Assembly: GCA_963724805.1 (NCBI GenBank)
Contig: CAVRWA010000002.1
Span: 21,613-85,612, forward strand
DNA from: CAVQZA01 sp963724805
GTDB taxonomy: Bacteria; Actinomycetota; Thermoleophilia; Gaiellales; Gaiellaceae
Direction: 5' to 3'
DNA length: 64,000 bases
Part shown: piece after piece, positions 61,715-64,000 of the stretch
How positions within the stretch are numbered: the first letter of the stretch is position 1
How the letters are laid out: each line of letters starts with the position of its first letter
Program-made: the position numbers and the translations under genes
Notes under the pieces: model-generated
Told to the model about the DNA's origin: nothing
What the model saw: only the letters and a program-made list of their open reading frames with translations
Databases searched by the model: none

Positions 61715-61923
61715 GCGATCCCGTGACACCCATTGCCCGGACGCTCGACCAGGAGCTCCTCGCGCTCTCGCGCGGGGCGAGCCTGGAGTGCCCGTGCTGC
61801 GGCGAGTTCGTGATGCGGCTCCGCGGCGTCCTCGCGTGCCCGGAATGCCGCTCGCTCCTGGCGGACGGCCGCGAGATCCCCGAGGTCGTGCTCCCACGGG
61901 TGGAGGCGGCGAGCGCCTCGTAA
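61711..61923 (+). CDS. small zinc-ribbon protein
   Basis: 70 aa. Two CxxC knuckles (LECPCCGEFV and LACPECRSLL) about 17 residues apart form a zinc ribbon. ATG 61711 overlaps the lexA stop (ATGA), so it is translated with lexA. Role unknown; the coupling suggests an SOS link. Confidence 0.7.
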   Translation: MSDPVTPIARTLDQELLALSRGASLECPCCGEFVMRLRGVLACPECRSLLADGREIPEVVLPRVEAASAS

Positions 61924-61953
61924 CCGGGCGCCGGGACGCCCTACAATCCGATG

Positions 61954-62290
<337 letters not shown>

Positions 62291-62293
62291 AAG

Positions 62294-62318
62294 AAAAGCC
62301 CTGTTTTGCAGGGCTTTT
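62294..62318 (+). terminator. rho-independent terminator of rnpB
   Basis: AAAAGCCCTG-TTTTG-CAGGGCTTTT, 10-bp stem with a T-run, directly after rnpB. Confidence 0.85.
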
Positions 62319-62409
62319 CCATTCTCGGCGGCGATCCCGCCCAGACCGCCCACGGCCGAGCTCGATCGGCGGACGAGGCGTTTGGCAACGGCCGGCCGTG
62401 TCGGCCCGT

Positions 62410-62622
62410 TCAGCCGGCCGAGGACGAGCGGCGTCCGACAAGGAGGTACGCGACGATCGCGAAGGGCGCCAGGAGGACCAGCGCGAGTGCCCATAGCGCC
62501 TTCGAGCCCGCGCCGCGGTTCGGCCTCGCAAGAAGGTCGAACAGGCAGTAGATCCACAGCGCGGCGAGGATCACGACGAGCAGGACGCCGAGGAACCACT
62601 CCCACGTGCTCGCTCCGACCAT
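62410..62622 (-). CDS. PLDc_N-like small membrane protein
   Basis: 70 aa, two TM helices (WEWFLGVLLVVILAALWIYC and ALWALALVLLAPFAIVAYLL) with CLFDLLARPNRGAGSKALW between, as in PLDc_N proteins. Ends in GRRSSSAG. Single gene, divergent from dinB. Confidence 0.65.
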   Translation of the reverse strand: MVGASTWEWFLGVLLVVILAALWIYCLFDLLARPNRGAGSKALWALALVLLAPFAIVAYLLVGRRSSSAG

Positions 62623-62738
62623 CGCGCTCGTCGACCTCCTCCGACCGTCCGGTCGGCGGATCATCTCAGAAGCGCCGATCCGTGTCGCCCTCCCGTCCGG
62701 GGCGTCGCGTGCTGGGCGCGATCCCGCCGTTCATGTGA

Positions 62739-62750
62739 GAACATACGTTC
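62739..62750. promoter_or_regulatory. LexA box of dinB
   Basis: GAACATACGTTC, identical to the lexA box, ending 2 nt before the dinB ATG. Repression would block both transcription and any leaderless start. Confidence 0.85.
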
Positions 62751-62752
62751 GT

Positions 62753-63940
62753 ATGAGCGGCGCGACGATCCTCCACGCGGACGTCGACGCCTTCTACGCA
62801 TCCGTGGAGCAGCGGGACGACCCGCGCCTTCGGGGGCGGCCCGTGATCGTGGGGGCCGGGGTCGTCCTCGCTGCCAGCTACGAGGCGAAGGCGCACGGGA
62901 TCCGCACCGCGATGGGCGGCGCGCAGGCCCGGCGACTCTGCCCCCACGCCGTCGTCGTCCCGCCCCGCATGTCCGCCTACGCCGCGGCGAGCAAGGAGAT
63001 GTTCCGGGTCTTCGACGACGCATCGCCGCTCGTCGAGGGCCTCTCGATCGACGAGGCGTTCCTCGACGTCCGCGGCCTCGAGCGGCTGTCGGGCACCCCC
63101 ACGGAGATCGCCGTGCGGCTGCGCCGGGACGTCCGCGAGAGGGTCGGGCTTCCCATCACCGTCGGCGTCGCCCGGACGAAGTTCCTCGCGAAGGTGGCGA
63201 GCGGGGTCGCGAAGCCGGACGGCCTCCTCGTCGTGCCGCCCGACCGCGAGCTGGCCTTTCTCCACCCGCTGCCGGTCGAGCGGCTCTGGGGCGTCGGCCC
63301 GGTGACGGCCGAGAAGCTCCGGTGCAGAGGGATCAGGACGGTCGGCGAGGTCGCCCAGCTCGCGGAGGACGCGCTCGTGTCGATGCTCGGCCGGGCGTCG
63401 GGGCGCCAGCTCCACGCGCTCGCCCACAACCTGGATCGCCGGCGCGTGCAGGTCGGCCGCCGGCGGGGCTCGATCGGCTCTCAGCGCGCGCTCGGTCGCG
63501 GCCGCCGGTCGCATCCCGAGATCGACACGATCCTCCTGGGGCTGGTCGACCGGGTCACGAGCCGGATGCGACACGCCGGACGGGTCGGGCGCACCGTCGT
63601 GCTGAGGTTCCGGTTCGACGACTTCTCCCGAGCGACACGGTCGCGCACCCTGCCGCGGCCGACGGCGGAGACGCACGTGATCCTGACCACCGCGCGCGGG
63701 CTGCTCGCCGCCGAGAGATCGACCCTGGAACGTCGCGGGCTCACCCTGGTCGGCTTGGCCGTGGCGAACCTGGAGAACGACCGCGCCGTCCAGCTCGTGC
63801 TGCCATTCGACCAAGGAGGTGGTGACGCGCTCGACGCGGTCGTCGACGAGATCCGAGCCCGCTTCGGGTCCACCGCCCTCACCCGGGCGGTGCTGCTCGG
63901 CCGGGATCCGGGGCTCGTCGTGCCGCTGCTACCCGACTAG
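62753..63940 (+). CDS. dinB: DNA polymerase IV (Y family)
   Basis: 395 aa. Catalytic Asp10/Asp12 in HADVDAFYASVEQ and Asp100-Glu101 in LSIDEAFLDVRGLE; VVLAASYEAKAHGIRTAMGG (finger) and VGVARTKFLAKVASGVAKPD (palm); HhH region PVERLWGVGPVTAEKLR; little finger from about 240 (GSIGSQRALGRG). Near the end VQLVLPF is a beta-clamp-binding-like motif. Error-prone translesion polymerase under LexA control. Confidence 0.95.
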   Translation: MSGATILHADVDAFYASVEQRDDPRLRGRPVIVGAGVVLAASYEAKAHGIRTAMGGAQARRLCPHAVVVPPRMSAYAAASKEMFRVFDDASPLVEGLSIDEAFLDVRGLERLSGTPTEIAVRLRRDVRERVGLPITVGVARTKFLAKVASGVAKPDGLLVVPPDRELAFLHPLPVERLWGVGPVTAEKLRCRGIRTVGEVAQLAEDALVSMLGRASGRQLHALAHNLDRRRVQVGRRRGSIGSQRALGRGRRSHPEIDTILLGLVDRVTSRMRHAGRVGRTVVLRFRFDDFSRATRSRTLPRPTAETHVILTTARGLLAAERSTLERRGLTLVGLAVANLENDRAVQLVLPFDQGGGDALDAVVDEIRARFGSTALTRAVLLGRDPGLVVPLLPD

Positions 63941-64000
63941 GGCGACACGGCTGGACCGACGACGACGGCCCGACCGCGTTGGTCACGCGGCTACCCGGGC

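Overview
The window is high-GC actinobacterial DNA. LexA boxes of the GAAC-N4-GTTC type, frequent GTG starts, tRNAs without an encoded CCA, many probable leaderless promoters (TANNNT 6-8 nt before the start codon), a heliorhodopsin and a complete selA-selB-tRNA(Sec) locus all fit a soil or freshwater member of the Thermoleophilia (Gaiellales-like) or a related deep actinobacterial line. That placement is inference; no 16S rRNA is present.

Layout. 0-4 kb: small stress-type genes (CYTH, DUF2550-like, cupin, rhodanese, SHOCT). 4.2-21.8 kb: five copies of a dispersed repeat whose core looks like the 3' half of a tRNA(Thr, GGU) separate cassettes: a cyclase/ATPase/TPR regulator; a PQ-loop transporter with an Lrp regulator and a thioesterase; an NmrA-like, TspO and heliorhodopsin group; and a sulfur/selenium/arsenic module (14.7-21.4 kb). 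21.8-43 kb: a stress island with paralogous sets (two DUF1622, two DUF2252, two Cys-less CMD-like proteins, two DHA2 MFS pumps), a LuxR-type ATPase regulator, a shared 19-bp palindrome, a tandem 450-bp duplication and a membrane-domain/phosphatase fusion. 43.5-44.8 kb: an IS3-family element directly in front of a lactonase-like gene. 45.9-53.8 kb: selenocysteine locus (tRNA-Sec, an AhpD-like selenoprotein, selB, selA), continuing into purine phosphorylase, LOG-like, M50 protease and MoaD-MoaE genes. 53.8-64 kb: conserved chromosomal genes (GntR, methylmalonyl-CoA mutase, copper monooxygenase, glycosyltransferase, aquaporin, secG, tRNA-Leu, lexA, rnpB, dinB).

Main result: three genes appear to read through UGA as selenocysteine. 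(1) An AhpD/CMD-family protein beside tRNA-Sec has UGA at the second position of its CxxC motif. (2) An ArsM-like methyltransferase has UGA exactly where its neighbouring paralogue has a conserved Cys. (3) The next gene, another SAM methyltransferase, has two adjacent in-frame UGA codons in the middle of its Rossmann fold. Genes 2 and 3 each have a perfect stem-loop 17-18 nt after the UGA, as expected of a bacterial SECIS. They sit at the end of a run that starts with an ArsR-rhodanese regulator, a persulfide-dioxygenase-like enzyme, an MFS pump and DsrE proteins. I infer a reactive sulfur/selenium (or arsenic) handling pathway built partly from selenoproteins.

Caveat: about a dozen otherwise well-conserved genes carry single-base frameshifts, several of them +/-1 C in CC runs. 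They look like assembly indels rather than true pseudogenes, and I annotate those genes across the shifts. The UGA cases need no frame change at the UGA itself.
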